Below the pieces are notes generated by a model. It did not search any database, was not told the origin of the DNA, and was given only the letters and a program-made list of their open reading frames with translations. A stretch of 32,207 nt of DNA from Actinomyces oris (lineage in GTDB: Bacteria; Actinomycetota; Actinomycetes; Actinomycetales; Actinomycetaceae): assembly GCF_001929375.1 (NCBI RefSeq), contig NZ_MSGO01000024.1:1-32207 (forward strand). The letters run 5' to 3'. How positions within the stretch are numbered: the first letter of the stretch is position 1; every line of letters begins with the position of its first letter. The translations under genes and the position numbers were made by a program. This document shows, piece by piece, positions 17,454 through 25,999 of the stretch.

Positions 17454-18578
17454 TCAGCGCCCGGAGAAGCGCTCCTTGAGCTTGCCCATGACGCTGGAGT
17501 CGCGCACGGGCTCGACGTCGTCCTCCCCGCGCAGGCGGGCCAGCTCGGCCAGCAGCTCGCGCTGACGGTCGTCCAGGCGCGTGGGGGTCTCCACGATGAT
17601 GGACACGTGCAGGTCCCCGCGGCCCTTGCGGCGCAGGCGCCCCACGCCCAGGCCGTCGAGGACGACCTCGTCGCCGGGCTGGCTGCCGGCCTTGACGGTG
17701 ACGCTCTGCTCGCCGTCGAGGGTCTGCAGCGGGAAGACGGCGCCCAGGGCGGCCGCGGTCATGGGCACGCGCAGCTCGGTGTAGAGGTCGTCGCCGTCGC
17801 GCTCGAGGAACTCGTGCGGCTTCTCGTGGATCTCCAGGTAGAGGTCGCCGTTGGGGCCGCCGGCCGGGCCGGCCTCGCCGCGCCCCGACATGCGGATACG
17901 GGTCCCGGTGGACACCCCGGCGGGGATGGAGACCTCCAGGTCCTGGCGCACGCGGGTGCGGCCCTCGCCCGAGCAGTCCTTGCAGGGGGTGACGATGACG
18001 GTGCCGTAGCCCTGGCAGCCCGGGCAGGGCGAGGAGGTCATCACCTGCCCCAGCAGGGTGCGGGTCATGCGTTGAACGTTGCCGACCCCGTTGCACTGGG
18101 AGCAGGTGACCGGCTCGGTGCCCGGTGCGCAGCACGAGCCGTCGCAGGCGGTGCAGGTGACGTAGGTGTCGATGGGGACCGACCGGGTCGCCCCGAAGGC
18201 GACGTCGGAGAGCTCCACGTCCACGGCCACGAGGGCGTCCTGGCCGCGTCGGGCCCGGGAGGCCGGTCCGCGGCTGGCCGCTCCCCCGCCGAAGAAGGAC
18301 TGGAAGATGCCGCCCAGGTCGCCGAAGTCGGCTCCGGCGAAGCCCCCGCCGAATCCGCCGCCGCCTCGCACGGCGTCCTCCCCGCCCAGGTCGTACATCT
18401 GGCGCTTGTCGGCGTCGGAGAGGACCTCGTAGGCGGAGGAGACCTCCTTGAACTCCTCCTCGTGGCCAGGGCCGGCGACGTCGGGGTGCAGCTGGCGGGC
18501 CTTCTTGCGGTAGGCCTTCTTGATCTCCTCGGGGCTGGCGTCGCGGCTGACGCCGAGGACCTCGTAGTAGTTGCTCAC
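17454..18578 (-). CDS. dnaJ: Chaperone DnaJ (DnaJ2 type)
   Basis: The 374-residue type I J-protein should deliver unfolded clients to DnaK and stimulate its ATPase. It has a J domain (1-65) with the HPD tripeptide at 31-33, a Gly/Phe-rich stretch (about 70-98), a cysteine-rich zinc region with four CxxC repeats ([32 protein letters not shown]), and C-terminal substrate-binding domains. The first zinc repeat has Cys where Gly is usual (CxxCxGxC). Start is GTG 18578 with AGGAAG upstream. It lies 91 bases downstream of hrcA on the same strand, so it should share the CIRCE-controlled heat-shock promoter. No dnaK-grpE cluster is in this window, consistent with this being the hrcA-linked dnaJ2. Confidence 0.95.
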   Translation of the reverse strand: MSNYYEVLGVSRDASPEEIKKAYRKKARQLHPDVAGPGHEEEFKEVSSAYEVLSDADKRQMYDLGGEDAVRGGGGFGGGFAGADFGDLGGIFQSFFGGGAASRGPASRARRGQDALVAVDVELSDVAFGATRSVPIDTYVTCTACDGSCCAPGTEPVTCSQCNGVGNVQRMTRTLLGQVMTSSPCPGCQGYGTVIVTPCKDCSGEGRTRVRQDLEVSIPAGVSTGTRIRMSGRGEAGPAGGPNGDLYLEIHEKPHEFLERDGDDLYTELRVPMTAAALGAVFPLQTLDGEQSVTVKAGSQPGDEVVLDGLGVGRLRRKGRGDLHVSIIVETPTRLDDRQRELLAELARLRGEDDVEPVRDSSVMGKLKERFSGR

Positions 18579-18669
18579 TGCGTTCTTCCTTTACGGCTAC
18601 GACTTCTGCGGTGGTGGTCTGGGGCGTGCCCGGCCGGGCCGCTTGGGGGCGGGTCGGGCAGGCCGGTTC

Positions 18670-19755
18670 TCACGTCTCCGGTGGGGTCAGGAACCGGGAC
18701 AGGTAGCGGGCCACGGCCCGTACGGCGGTCATGGTGGCCGGGTAGTCCATGCGGGTGGGGCCGATGACCCCGAGGTGGGCGACGGCCTCACCGGTTCCCG
18801 GCCCGTAGGTGGTGGTGACGACGGAGGCCTCGGCCAGGGCGTCGTCGTTGTTCTCCGAGCCGATGCTCACACGCATCCGGTTCTCGCCGGCCGGGGAGCC
18901 GTCTGCGGCGGTGAACAGGCGCAGCAGCACCACCTGCTCCTCGACGGCGTCCAGGAGCGGGCCCAGGGAGGAGAAGTCGGGGGTGGCGCGGGCCAGGTTC
19001 GCGGTCCCGGCGACGACGAGCCGCTCCTCCGCGTCGGGGCGCAGGGCGGCGACGAGCTCGTCGGAGACGGCCTCGAGCAGGAACCGCTCGTCGGCGGGCG
19101 CCTGCTCGGCCAGGGCGGCCAGGATCGGGGCGACGTCGGCGGCGCGGCGGCCCGCGAGGGCACCGTTGAGGCGGGTGCGCAGGCGCTCCAGGACGAGGGG
19201 GTCGACGACGTCGGCGATGTCGAAGCCCCCGTCATGGCGGGAGCTCAGGGCGCCCCTGGACCGGAGGGTCACGGTGCGCTGGTCGACGCGCCCGGTGTCG
19301 GTGATGATGACCAGCAGGACGCGCTCGGGCCCCAGGGCCACGAGCTCGAGGTGCTGGAGGGCCGCGTACCGCAGGCTCGGGTACTCGACGACGGCGAGCT
19401 GGCCGGTCAGCTGGGCCAGGGCCCGCACGGTGCGGGCCACGACCTGCTCCAGGTCGACCGCCCCGGACAGGAGCGCGGTGATGGCGGCCCGCTCGGGCGC
19501 TGAGAGGGGCTTGATGCGGGCGACCTCGTCGACGAAGAGCCGGTAGCCCTTCTGGGTGGGCACGCGCCCGGCCGAGGTGTGCGGCTGGTGGATGTAGCCC
19601 TCGTCCTCCAGGGCCGCCATGTCGTTGCGGATGGTCGCCGGGGACACGCCCAGGCGGTAGCGCTCCACGAGGGCCTTGGACCCCACGGGCTCGCGCGTGC
19701 GCACGTAGTCGGTGACGATGGCGGACAGGACCTTGAGACGTCGGTCGTTGGCCAC
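18670..19755 (-). CDS. hrcA: Heat-inducible transcription repressor HrcA
   Basis: HrcA represses class I heat-shock genes by binding CIRCE and is itself folded by GroEL. The 361-residue protein opens with a winged-helix domain (RRLKVLSAIVTDYVRTREP, then SPATIRNDMAALEDEGYI and HTSAGRVPTQKGYRLFVDE), followed by the HrcA dimerisation and inserted domains. I chose GTG 19755 because GGGAGGAGGA lies just upstream and the product begins as usual for the family; an in-frame ATG at 19773 has no good ribosome site. The CIRCE element at 19846-19872 lies about 90 bases upstream, so the gene is autoregulated and drives dnaJ downstream. Confidence 0.95.
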   Translation of the reverse strand: MANDRRLKVLSAIVTDYVRTREPVGSKALVERYRLGVSPATIRNDMAALEDEGYIHQPHTSAGRVPTQKGYRLFVDEVARIKPLSAPERAAITALLSGAVDLEQVVARTVRALAQLTGQLAVVEYPSLRYAALQHLELVALGPERVLLVIITDTGRVDQRTVTLRSRGALSSRHDGGFDIADVVDPLVLERLRTRLNGALAGRRAADVAPILAALAEQAPADERFLLEAVSDELVAALRPDAEERLVVAGTANLARATPDFSSLGPLLDAVEEQVVLLRLFTAADGSPAGENRMRVSIGSENNDDALAEASVVTTTYGPGTGEAVAHLGVIGPTRMDYPATMTAVRAVARYLSRFLTPPET

Positions 19756-19845
19756 GGGTCCTCCTCCCCTCATCAGTGCCGAGACGCGATCAGTGCCGGC
19801 GTCAGGCGACAGGCCGCCCGCACACCGGTGGGGTGCGGCCAGCGA

Positions 19846-19872
19846 TTAGCACTCACCCCATGTGAGTGCCAT
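19846..19872 (-). promoter_or_regulatory. CIRCE operator (HrcA binding site)
   Basis: TTAGCACTC (19846-19854), a nine-base spacer, and GAGTGCCAT (19864-19872) match the CIRCE consensus TTAGCACTC-N9-GAGTGCTAA except for three bases in the second arm. It lies between hrcA (minus) and the divergent DUF3097 gene (plus), so HrcA could affect both. Confidence 0.92.
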
Positions 19873-19926
19873 CCTACGCTGTGGTCCGGCGGGTCCACCG
19901 CCGGCGGACCGTGAGTTTCCCCTACC

Positions 19927-21003
19927 GTGCCGAGGGTGAACACGCCCGCCCCGTACCGCTCCCCCGTTCCCGGATCGACCGCTGCCCGCCGCGCCGCCCT
20001 GAGGGCGCGCGCCGAGGCGGAGCAGAAGCAGCAGGCGCAGGGTGCCCCGGCCGGTTCGCGCTCGCGCGGTGGGGCGGCTGCGAGCAGGTCCGCTGCCCGC
20101 AGGCCCTCGTCGAGTGACCGCTACGGCGGGGACGTCCTGTCGGTCAACCCGCACCGCACGGGGCCCGGCGCCATACGCCCGGAGTCGGTGCACGTGCCGG
20201 TGACGCCGGGACTGGTGGTTGAGGACCGCCAGACCGGGTTCGTCGGCGCCGCGGTGGCGGTGGAGAAGTCGGGCGGTCAGCACGTCGTGGTCCTGGAGGA
20301 CCGTCACGGCGTGCGCCGCGGCTTCGCCCTGGGGCCGGGGTTCTGGATCGAGGGCCGCCCGGTGATCCTGGACCCGCCCGTGGCGCGCAGGCGCAGGCCC
20401 ACCGGAGCGGTGAGCGCCGCCGGCAGACGGCTGACGGCCTCGGGCTCCTACGCGGTTGAGGGCGAGCGGGCCAAGGTGGCGCGCGCCTCGCGCATCTGGG
20501 TGGAGGGCAAGCACGACGCCGAGCTGGTGGAGAAGGTCTGGGGTGACGACCTGCGCCACGAGGGCGTCGTCGTCCTCATGCTCGACGGCGTCGACAACCT
20601 CGAGGAGGTCATGGCCGACTTCGGCCCGGCCCCCGAGCGGCGGGCCGGCATCCTCGTGGACCACCTGGTGGCCGACTCCAAGGAGTCGCGGATCGCCCAG
20701 CGGGTGACCGAGATGCCCGGCGGGGAGAACGTGCTGGTCCTGGGGCACCCGTACGTGGACGTGTGGCAGGCGGTCAAGCCGGCCCGGGTGGGGCTGGAGC
20801 GCTGGCCGGACATCCCGCGGGGCACCGACATCAAGCACGGCACCCTGGAGGCCCTGGGCTGGCCGCACGCCACCCAGGCCGACGTCGCTCGGGGCTGGCA
20901 GCGCATCCTGGCGACGGTGCGCTCCTACAAGGACCTCGAGCCGAGCCTGCTGGGTCGCATGGAGGAGCTCATCGACTTCGTCACCGCCCCGGGCACGCGC
21001 TGA
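19927..21003 (+). CDS. DUF3097 family protein
   Basis: The 358-residue protein belongs to an actinobacterial family of unknown function. After a basic, Ala/Arg-rich leader (about 1-63) it has DRYGGDVLSVNP, a small beta-rich region with VVVLEDRHGVRRGFALG, and a core with SRIWVEGKHDAELVEKVWG, LMLDGVDNLEEV and a GILVDHLVADSKE segment. The WVEGKxDxEL and LVDHLV pattern is reminiscent of Toprim-like nucleic-acid enzymes (Glu followed by Asp-x-x pairs), but I offer this only as a resemblance. GTG 19927 is the first start; GTG 19936 is possible, and neither has a strong ribosome site. It is transcribed away from hrcA, with CIRCE in the shared upstream region. Confidence 0.85.
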   Translation: MPRVNTPAPYRSPVPGSTAARRAALRARAEAEQKQQAQGAPAGSRSRGGAAASRSAARRPSSSDRYGGDVLSVNPHRTGPGAIRPESVHVPVTPGLVVEDRQTGFVGAAVAVEKSGGQHVVVLEDRHGVRRGFALGPGFWIEGRPVILDPPVARRRRPTGAVSAAGRRLTASGSYAVEGERAKVARASRIWVEGKHDAELVEKVWGDDLRHEGVVVLMLDGVDNLEEVMADFGPAPERRAGILVDHLVADSKESRIAQRVTEMPGGENVLVLGHPYVDVWQAVKPARVGLERWPDIPRGTDIKHGTLEALGWPHATQADVARGWQRILATVRSYKDLEPSLLGRMEELIDFVTAPGTR

Positions 21004-21053
21004 GGAACCACCGAGGAGTCACGGTCCTCAACGCAGTGCCCTCACGGGGAGTC

Positions 21054-21668
21054 TCATAGGACACTGCCGTCGTCGAAGGTCACCGTCATGGCCTGCCCGG
21101 GTTCCACGAGCTCGAGCCGATCGTCATCGTTCAGCCCGAGGACGGTGTTCCGCTTGCGCCTGGGTATCGGGTAGGCGACGTGGGTGATGGAGCCGATCCC
21201 GTTGGGGTGGGTGAAGTCCTGGGGTCTGGGTTCGGTGCTGAAGTGACTCATGAGGAACGGCAGGTCGACGTCGTCGGGGAAGAAGACCTCGTAGCGCAGC
21301 TCCCGCCCGTGGGGGTCCACGCGCTTGGGCTTGAGGCGCAGGCCCTTGCCGTTCAGCAGGGTCGTCCCCTCCTCCAGCTCGGAGGCATCGCCCTCGAGGC
21401 ACAGACCACGCAACCCTTCGGGGCCTCGGTCCCAGGCCAGGAAACGGCGAGCCGCGCCCCCGCGCGGGCCGAGCGCGAGCAGGCGCCCCAGGAGCGGCGG
21501 CATGCCTGTACGGGCCAGGAGCTCCAGGTAGGGGCCGGAAGAGAAGTAGATGAGCGCGTTGTAGGGACGCTTCACCGTGCCGTACTCGACGGCGAAGCCC
21601 CTGGCCTCGAAGACGGCCACGGCCCGAGAGAGGTCCTTGACCTTGTAGACGACGTGTCCCAGCTGCAC
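21054..21668 (-). CDS. VOC/glyoxalase-like domain protein
   Basis: The 204-residue protein begins with a vicinal-oxygen-chelate fold motif, LGHVVYKVKDLSRAVAVFEARGF, and has a second half with RPQDFTHPNGIGSITHVAYP. Together they resemble the glyoxalase-like PF13468 type, in which two modules form one metal site. Candidate metal ligands are His4 and the later His of ITHVAY and Glu of YLELLAR. Known relatives range from lyases to uncharacterised stress proteins, so no reaction is assigned. Start is GTG 21668. It converges with the DUF3097 gene and lies 97 bases downstream of the antiporter gene on the same strand. Confidence 0.75.
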   Translation of the reverse strand: MQLGHVVYKVKDLSRAVAVFEARGFAVEYGTVKRPYNALIYFSSGPYLELLARTGMPPLLGRLLALGPRGGAARRFLAWDRGPEGLRGLCLEGDASELEEGTTLLNGKGLRLKPKRVDPHGRELRYEVFFPDDVDLPFLMSHFSTEPRPQDFTHPNGIGSITHVAYPIPRRKRNTVLGLNDDDRLELVEPGQAMTVTFDDGSVL

Positions 21669-21765
21669 GTGCTCAGGCTACGCATACGCAACCCGGGAGG
21701 GAACCCGTCCTGGCGAGGGCGGATGCAGCTGGTGGACCGGCAGTCCGACAGTCGGTTCAGTCGGC

Positions 21766-23187
21766 TCAGTCGGCCTCGCCCTCGGACTGGTCGGCCAGGG
21801 CCAGGCGGCGGGACTGGGACAGCAGAAGGGCATCGCGTCCCAGGAGCCCCACGGTGAGCACTCCGCCCAGGACCTTCCACAGGAGGCCCGGGGCGATGAA
21901 GAGCAGGACCATGGCGGCGATGATCGGCACCAGGTGCTTCATGGAGCGTCCCACGTAGCCGCCGAAGCTGGGCATCTCGACGCCGTCGGACTCGGCGACG
22001 GACTTGACCATGAAGTTCGGGCCGTTGCCGATGTAGGTGATGGCACCGCACAGGACGGCACCCAGCGAGATGGACACGAGGTAGAGCTCGGGAATCCCGG
22101 CCACGTCCATGCCACCGGGGTGGGGGACCCTGCCGGCCATCTCGAAGAAGGTGGCGTAGGTGGGGGCGTTGTCCAGGACGGAGGAGAGCCCACCGGTGAA
22201 GATGAAGAAGGTGACCTCGTTGAGCGGCAGCGAGCCGGCAACCTCGTCGAGGTAGTGCAGGGCCGGGATCATGGTGAGGAAGATGCCGATGAACAGGATG
22301 GCGACCTCGGCGATGGGGCCCCAGGTGAACTGGTTGTCCTTGAAGCGGACCCCGCGGCTGCCCAGGAAGTAGGAGCCGGCCGCCGAGGCGAGCATGATGA
22401 ACTCGCGCACGGGGATCCAGTCACCCAGGGCGGCGTGCCCCTCCTCGATGGCGTGAGCGTCGATGGAGGGGGCGAAGGCGACGGCGGCGATGATGACGGC
22501 GAAGAAGACGAAGTTGAGCGAGCCCTTGAGACCCAGGGGCTCGATCTCGGTGTCGTCGTCGTGCACGGCCTTGGCGGGCTCCTGGGAGTAGTAGTAGGAG
22601 TCCAGGGCGTAGTAGCTCACCAGCAGCATGATGTTGATGAAGAGGTACTCGCGCAGGAGGTTGAAGGTCCAGGTGAAGGGCACCCCGCGCAGGAAGCCCA
22701 GGAACAGGGGCGGGTCGCCCAGGGGCGTGAGGAGTCCGCCGCAGTTGGCCACGATGAAGATCGTGTACAGCACCGTGTGCACCCGGTAGCGGCGTTCCTT
22801 GTTGGTGGCCAGCAGGGGCCGGATGAGGAGCATGGCGGCGCCGGTGGTGCCCACGAAGGAGGCGATGACTCCCCCGACGGCCAGGAAGATCGTGTTGTTG
22901 CGGGGCGTGGCCCGGATGTCGCCCTTGAGGAAGATGCCTCCGGAGACGACGAACAGGGCCAGCAGCAGGCAGATGAACTGGAAGTACTCCACCACGGCGG
23001 CGAAGACGGACGTCCAGCCAAGGGCGACCCACATCCAGGCGGCCACCGGCACCCCCAGGCCGACGGCGACGATCAGCTGGCTGGAGTGCTTCTCCCACCA
23101 GTGGGCCGTGGCCGGGATCAGCGGCAGGACGGCGATGCAGGCGAGCATGCCCGCGAAGGGCAGGACGGACCACCACTCAAGATGCAC
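21766..23187 (-). CDS. NhaD-type sodium:proton antiporter (ion transporter superfamily)
   Basis: The 473-residue protein has about 12 hydrophobic segments throughout and the features of NhaD/CitMHS-like carriers: SGGIFLKGDIRATPRNNT, the half-helix motifs GTTGAAMLLIRPLL and NCGGLLTPLGDPPLF, and later LSSVLDNAPTYATFFEM with YIGNGPNFMVKS. The NxxxTxxGDPP and DNAPT motifs are typical of Na+/H+ antiporters in this group, so sodium efflux at the cytoplasmic membrane is most likely. Citrate or another carboxylate remains possible. Start is GTG 23187 with GAGGAAG upstream. It lies 134 bases downstream of the ferrochelatase gene on the same strand; nothing else links them. Confidence 0.85.
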   Translation of the reverse strand: MHLEWWSVLPFAGMLACIAVLPLIPATAHWWEKHSSQLIVAVGLGVPVAAWMWVALGWTSVFAAVVEYFQFICLLLALFVVSGGIFLKGDIRATPRNNTIFLAVGGVIASFVGTTGAAMLLIRPLLATNKERRYRVHTVLYTIFIVANCGGLLTPLGDPPLFLGFLRGVPFTWTFNLLREYLFINIMLLVSYYALDSYYYSQEPAKAVHDDDTEIEPLGLKGSLNFVFFAVIIAAVAFAPSIDAHAIEEGHAALGDWIPVREFIMLASAAGSYFLGSRGVRFKDNQFTWGPIAEVAILFIGIFLTMIPALHYLDEVAGSLPLNEVTFFIFTGGLSSVLDNAPTYATFFEMAGRVPHPGGMDVAGIPELYLVSISLGAVLCGAITYIGNGPNFMVKSVAESDGVEMPSFGGYVGRSMKHLVPIIAAMVLLFIAPGLLWKVLGGVLTVGLLGRDALLLSQSRRLALADQSEGEAD

Positions 23188-23321
23188 GGCAACTTCCTCA
23201 CAGAATCGGGCTGTTCACGTCACCATACCGTCCCGGGCATCGGTTTCCCCGGCGAGGGCCTGTGGTCTCTCGTGCTGAGACCGACCTTCCGGCCTGCTGC
23301 GACCGTGGGGCCGCACCGGGC

Positions 23322-24365
23322 TCAGATCCAGCCGGCCAGCACCTTTCTGGCCTGCTGAGCCAGGGTGGCGATGGCGCCGTCGGAGTCGTTGCCCCAGGGG
23401 ATGTAGTGGAAGCCGCCGCCCCCGGCAGTGGTGAAGGTCTCCCGGTTGAGCTGGTTGATCTCCTCGAGAGTCTCCAGGCAGTCGGAGACGAAGCCGGGGC
23501 AAATGACGTCGAGGCGGGGGCAGCCGGCGCGGCCGAGCTCGCCGACCGTGTCAATGGTGGCCGGCCCGATCCAGGCGGCGGGCCCGAAGACGGACTGGAA
23601 GGTGAGCCGGGCGAGCCCCTCGGGCAGGTCGAGTCGCCGTGAGAGGAGCTCGACGGTGCGCTCGCACTCGGCGCGGTAGGGGTCTCCGGCGTCGTGCATG
23701 GCCTGGGGGATGGAGTGGAAGGACAGCAGGAGGCGCTCGCCGGCGGCCGGGTCGGGGCGACCGTGGACCTGCCAGTGCTGCTCCAGGGCGGCGGCGAGGG
23801 CCTCGATGTAGGCAGGCGCCGTCTCGAAGGAGCGGATGGTGCGCAGCTCGGGCTGGTTGCGGGAGGCCAGGATGAAGCGGGCGGCCTCGTCGACGACGGT
23901 GCCGGCCGAGGAGGCGGCGTACTGCGGGTAGAGCGGGATGAGGGCGATCCTGCGGCAGCCGGCCTCCATGAGTTCGCCCATGACGCTGCGCAGGGCCGGC
24001 TGCCCGTAGCGCATGGCGACACGCACCTGGACCGATTCGCCGAGCTCTTCCTGGAGCAGCTCGCCCTGTCGCTCGCTGTAGTGCATGAGCGGGGAGCCGG
24101 AGCGGCTGGTCTCCTCGCCGGGGCGCCAGATGGTGGCGTACTTCGCCGCCGACGCGCGAGGGCGCACCAGCAGGATGATGCCTTCCAGGACGGGCCGCCA
24201 CAGGAGGGGGTGCGTCTCGACGATCCGGCGGTCGGAGAGGAACTCCCGCAGGAAGGGCCGAACGGCTCTGGCCGTGGGGGCCGACGGCGTGCCGAGGTTG
24301 GCCAGGATGAGGGCGGGGCGCTCGTCCGCGCCGCGCGGGTCGGGGGCGGTGGGGCTCAGGGGCAC
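23322..24365 (-). CDS. hemH: Ferrochelatase, E. coli-like type
   Basis: The 347-residue enzyme inserts Fe(II) into a porphyrin at the end of haem synthesis. Motifs include ILANLGTPSAPTARAV, FLSDRRIVE, GSPLMHYSERQ, LIPLYPQYAAS, the active-site histidine in LLSFHSIP and the glutamate in CPGFVSDCLETLEEI. These are nearly those of the E. coli enzyme and differ from typical actinobacterial coproporphyrin ferrochelatases, which have THSIP and CPIGFVADHIEV. The start is GTG 24365 with AAGGA seven bases upstream. Whether the substrate is protoporphyrin or coproporphyrin is open. hemW, another haem-related gene, lies about 3.7 kb away. Confidence 0.93.
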   Translation of the reverse strand: MPLSPTAPDPRGADERPALILANLGTPSAPTARAVRPFLREFLSDRRIVETHPLLWRPVLEGIILLVRPRASAAKYATIWRPGEETSRSGSPLMHYSERQGELLQEELGESVQVRVAMRYGQPALRSVMGELMEAGCRRIALIPLYPQYAASSAGTVVDEAARFILASRNQPELRTIRSFETAPAYIEALAAALEQHWQVHGRPDPAAGERLLLSFHSIPQAMHDAGDPYRAECERTVELLSRRLDLPEGLARLTFQSVFGPAAWIGPATIDTVGELGRAGCPRLDVICPGFVSDCLETLEEINQLNRETFTTAGGGGFHYIPWGNDSDGAIATLAQQARKVLAGWI

Positions 24366-24470
24366 AAAAGTCCTTGGGATGGGCAGGATCGTTCTCGACG
24401 ACGACGGCGTTGAGCGACGTCGGCCTCACTCTAGCCGAGCGGGTGCGCCCTCCGGCTCGCAACGAGTCCA

Positions 24471-24498
24471 CGCCCCGCAGGCTGAGACGAGCGGGGCG
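24471..24498 (-). terminator. Hairpin downstream of the small membrane-protein gene
   Basis: CGCCCCGC (24471-24478) and GCGGGGCG (24491-24498) form a perfect eight-base stem with a 12-base loop, 25 bases past the stop codon at 24523. No T-tract follows, but position and strength suit a terminator before the ferrochelatase promoter region. Confidence 0.45.
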
Positions 24499-24522
24499 CG
24501 GAGGAGACCTGAAGAGATGAGA

Positions 24523-25140
24523 TCAGCGGACGACGTCGTAGCCCTGGATGCGCACGTAGGAGTAGGCGGAGAGCAACGCCGCCAGCGGGACCGTCACAAG
24601 CCAGCCGATCAGTGTGATCCCACCGAGGATGTAGAGGCCAACACCGGTCAGAGCGAAGGGGAAGAGCTCTCCGACGTGGCTGGACAGGGTTGCCCACGAC
24701 GCCTTCATTCCTGCAATCCCATCCACGCCCTTGTCCACGGTGAAGTAGACAGAATAGTAGAGGAGAAAAGCCACGATGATTCCCGGAATGAGGCACAGGA
24801 TCATGCCTACTCCCGTGGCAATCGCAGTGAGGAAGCTGGCCAGAAGGCTGGCCCCGAAGTTCGGGAAGGAGAAGATATCGTTCCACTCCAGCTGCCGCCC
24901 CGAAGCCACCTTGAGAGTCATGTTGGCGGCCACGATGGCCGAGAACAGGCGGACACCGGGAGCGACATAACCCCAGAAGGGGATTCCGTAGCTGACTCCG
25001 TACTCTTCTCCGTTGAGCTCAACACGTGAGTCAAATCCAAGATTTGAAAGAATGGCCCACACACCGAAGCCGACAACGAGAATAAGCGCATTGTCCTTGA
25101 ACTTGGACCACGCCCAGGACATGCCATCGCCGACGCTCAT
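24523..25140 (-). CDS. Integral membrane protein of unknown function, core region
   Basis: The 205-residue core starts MSVGDGMSWAWSKFKDNAL and has about five hydrophobic segments, including ILVVGFGVWAIL, GMILCLIPGIIVAFLLYY and ILGGITLIGWLV. The architecture matches actinobacterial membrane proteins that normally carry a long Pro/Gly/Tyr-rich N-terminal tail before the first SVGDAxxxAW motif. That tail is present upstream in two other frames (25141-25346), so the native gene has suffered two one-base insertions. In the present sequence translation could begin at ATG 25140 or GTG 25197, giving a tail-less protein. Function is unknown. Confidence 0.75.
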   Translation of the reverse strand: MSVGDGMSWAWSKFKDNALILVVGFGVWAILSNLGFDSRVELNGEEYGVSYGIPFWGYVAPGVRLFSAIVAANMTLKVASGRQLEWNDIFSFPNFGASLLASFLTAIATGVGMILCLIPGIIVAFLLYYSVYFTVDKGVDGIAGMKASWATLSSHVGELFPFALTGVGLYILGGITLIGWLVTVPLAALLSAYSYVRIQGYDVVR

Positions 25141-25346
25141 CGGCGTACCGCCCCATTGCACCTGGAGGATAGGGAGGCACCCATCCTCCACCGGCACTCA
25201 TACCGGGCTGGGGTCCGTAGCCTGGAGCAGCAGCGGCGTGAGGGTCGTAACCGGCTTGCGCCCCGTAGCCGGGGGCACCTGCGCCCTGAGGGGCACCACC
25301 GGGCCGGGAACCGTCATCTGGAACCAGGGGGCTGTGAAGTAGTCAT
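25141..25346 (-). pseudogene. Displaced Pro/Gly-rich N-terminus of the 24523 membrane protein
   Basis: ATG 25346 opens MTTSQPPGS in one frame. After an extra A near 25316 the next frame reads DDGSRPGGAPQGAGAPGYG, then PGYGPQPGMSAGGGWVPPYP. After an extra G in the G-run near 25152 the core frame is reached. The distances between in-phase points (145 and 61 bases) each exceed a multiple of three by one, confirming two single-base insertions. Gly/Pro/Tyr-rich tails like this are usual in the family. Confidence 0.65.
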
Positions 25347-25389
25347 CCCATTAGTTTGCCACAAGCCCCTAGACACGACACTAAGAATA

Positions 25390-25782
25390 TCACTGCATCA
25401 GCAGGGGCAGGCCTTGAGCGGTCCGCGCCTGCTGGATCGCCGAAATGATCTTCTTCCTGCTCCACGTCACGAACTCCAGGTCGCCTCCCCGTGCGGTTGA
25501 GATGACGACGGTGACGTGGAGGATGAAGACCTTGGGGCGTGCGGCAAGGATTTCAGTCACGGGGACACGCAGCCGGCTTCGATCACTGTTGAGATTCATG
25601 GAGTGAGGCTCGAAGATGACCTCCGTGGTGGTCACCAGGAGATGTCCTCCGCGCGCCACGCGACCCCGCGCGCCAGTGAGGATGGCGGGCAACGAGATGA
25701 ACCGCTCACAAGCAGAAGCGGGTCGGTCGAGATGATTCGCAGGCACCCTGAGCAGGACCTGCCCGTCAGGTGTCATCGTCAC
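25390..25782 (-). CDS. GRAM/PH-like domain protein of unknown function
   Basis: The product, about 130 residues long, resembles a single GRAM or bacterial PH-like domain: GGHLLVTTTEVIFEPHSMNL, then RVPVTEILAARPK, and GGDLEFVTWSRKKIISAIQ at the end. Such domains bind lipids or proteins in eukaryotes; their bacterial role is not known. I chose GTG 25782 because GAGGGGGG lies five bases upstream; ATG 25776 and GTG 25803 are in the same frame. A promoter-like pair lies at 25824-25852. The gene precedes the membrane-protein gene on the same strand, but a 43-base gap and the damaged start there leave co-translation uncertain. Confidence 0.6.
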   Translation of the reverse strand: MTMTPDGQVLLRVPANHLDRPASACERFISLPAILTGARGRVARGGHLLVTTTEVIFEPHSMNLNSDRSRLRVPVTEILAARPKVFILHVTVVISTARGGDLEFVTWSRKKIISAIQQARTAQGLPLLMQ

Positions 25783-25823
25783 AGCCGCCCCCCTCGATTC
25801 CACCCAGATATTGACCTACCGTC

Positions 25824-25852
25824 AGTCTACTGCATCATCCGCTCAGCGTGAA
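25824..25852 (-). promoter_or_regulatory. Possible promoter of the GRAM-like gene
   Basis: On the minus strand TTCACG (25852-25847) and TAGACT (25829-25824) are separated by exactly 17 bases, each with four of six consensus matches. The predicted start point lies about 35 bases before GTG 25782. Confidence 0.35.
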
Positions 25853-25883
25853 TGGGCAGAACCCGCCCCGCAACACACGGACT

Positions 25884-25898
25884 CGCTCTTCAAGAGCG
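25884..25898. repeat. Perfect 7-bp inverted repeat
   Basis: CGCTCTT and AAGAGCG flank a single C in the otherwise gene-free stretch 25853-25999. It could be a hairpin or an operator. The rest of that stretch shows nothing I can name. Confidence 0.4.
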
Positions 25899-25999
25899 GA
25901 CACCCTCTCCGGACCACTCCACGACAGGCCGCCGCTGCCGTAGGGACAGAGGCTGGGGCCGTCCCGGCTGCTGCGGTGTCCAGGCGCTGACTCACTGGA

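Noticed and set aside
18628-18639. Perfect palindrome GCCCGGCCGGGC between hrcA and dnaJ
   Set aside because: Such GC-only palindromes are frequent by chance at this base composition, and nothing nearby indicates an operator or terminator.
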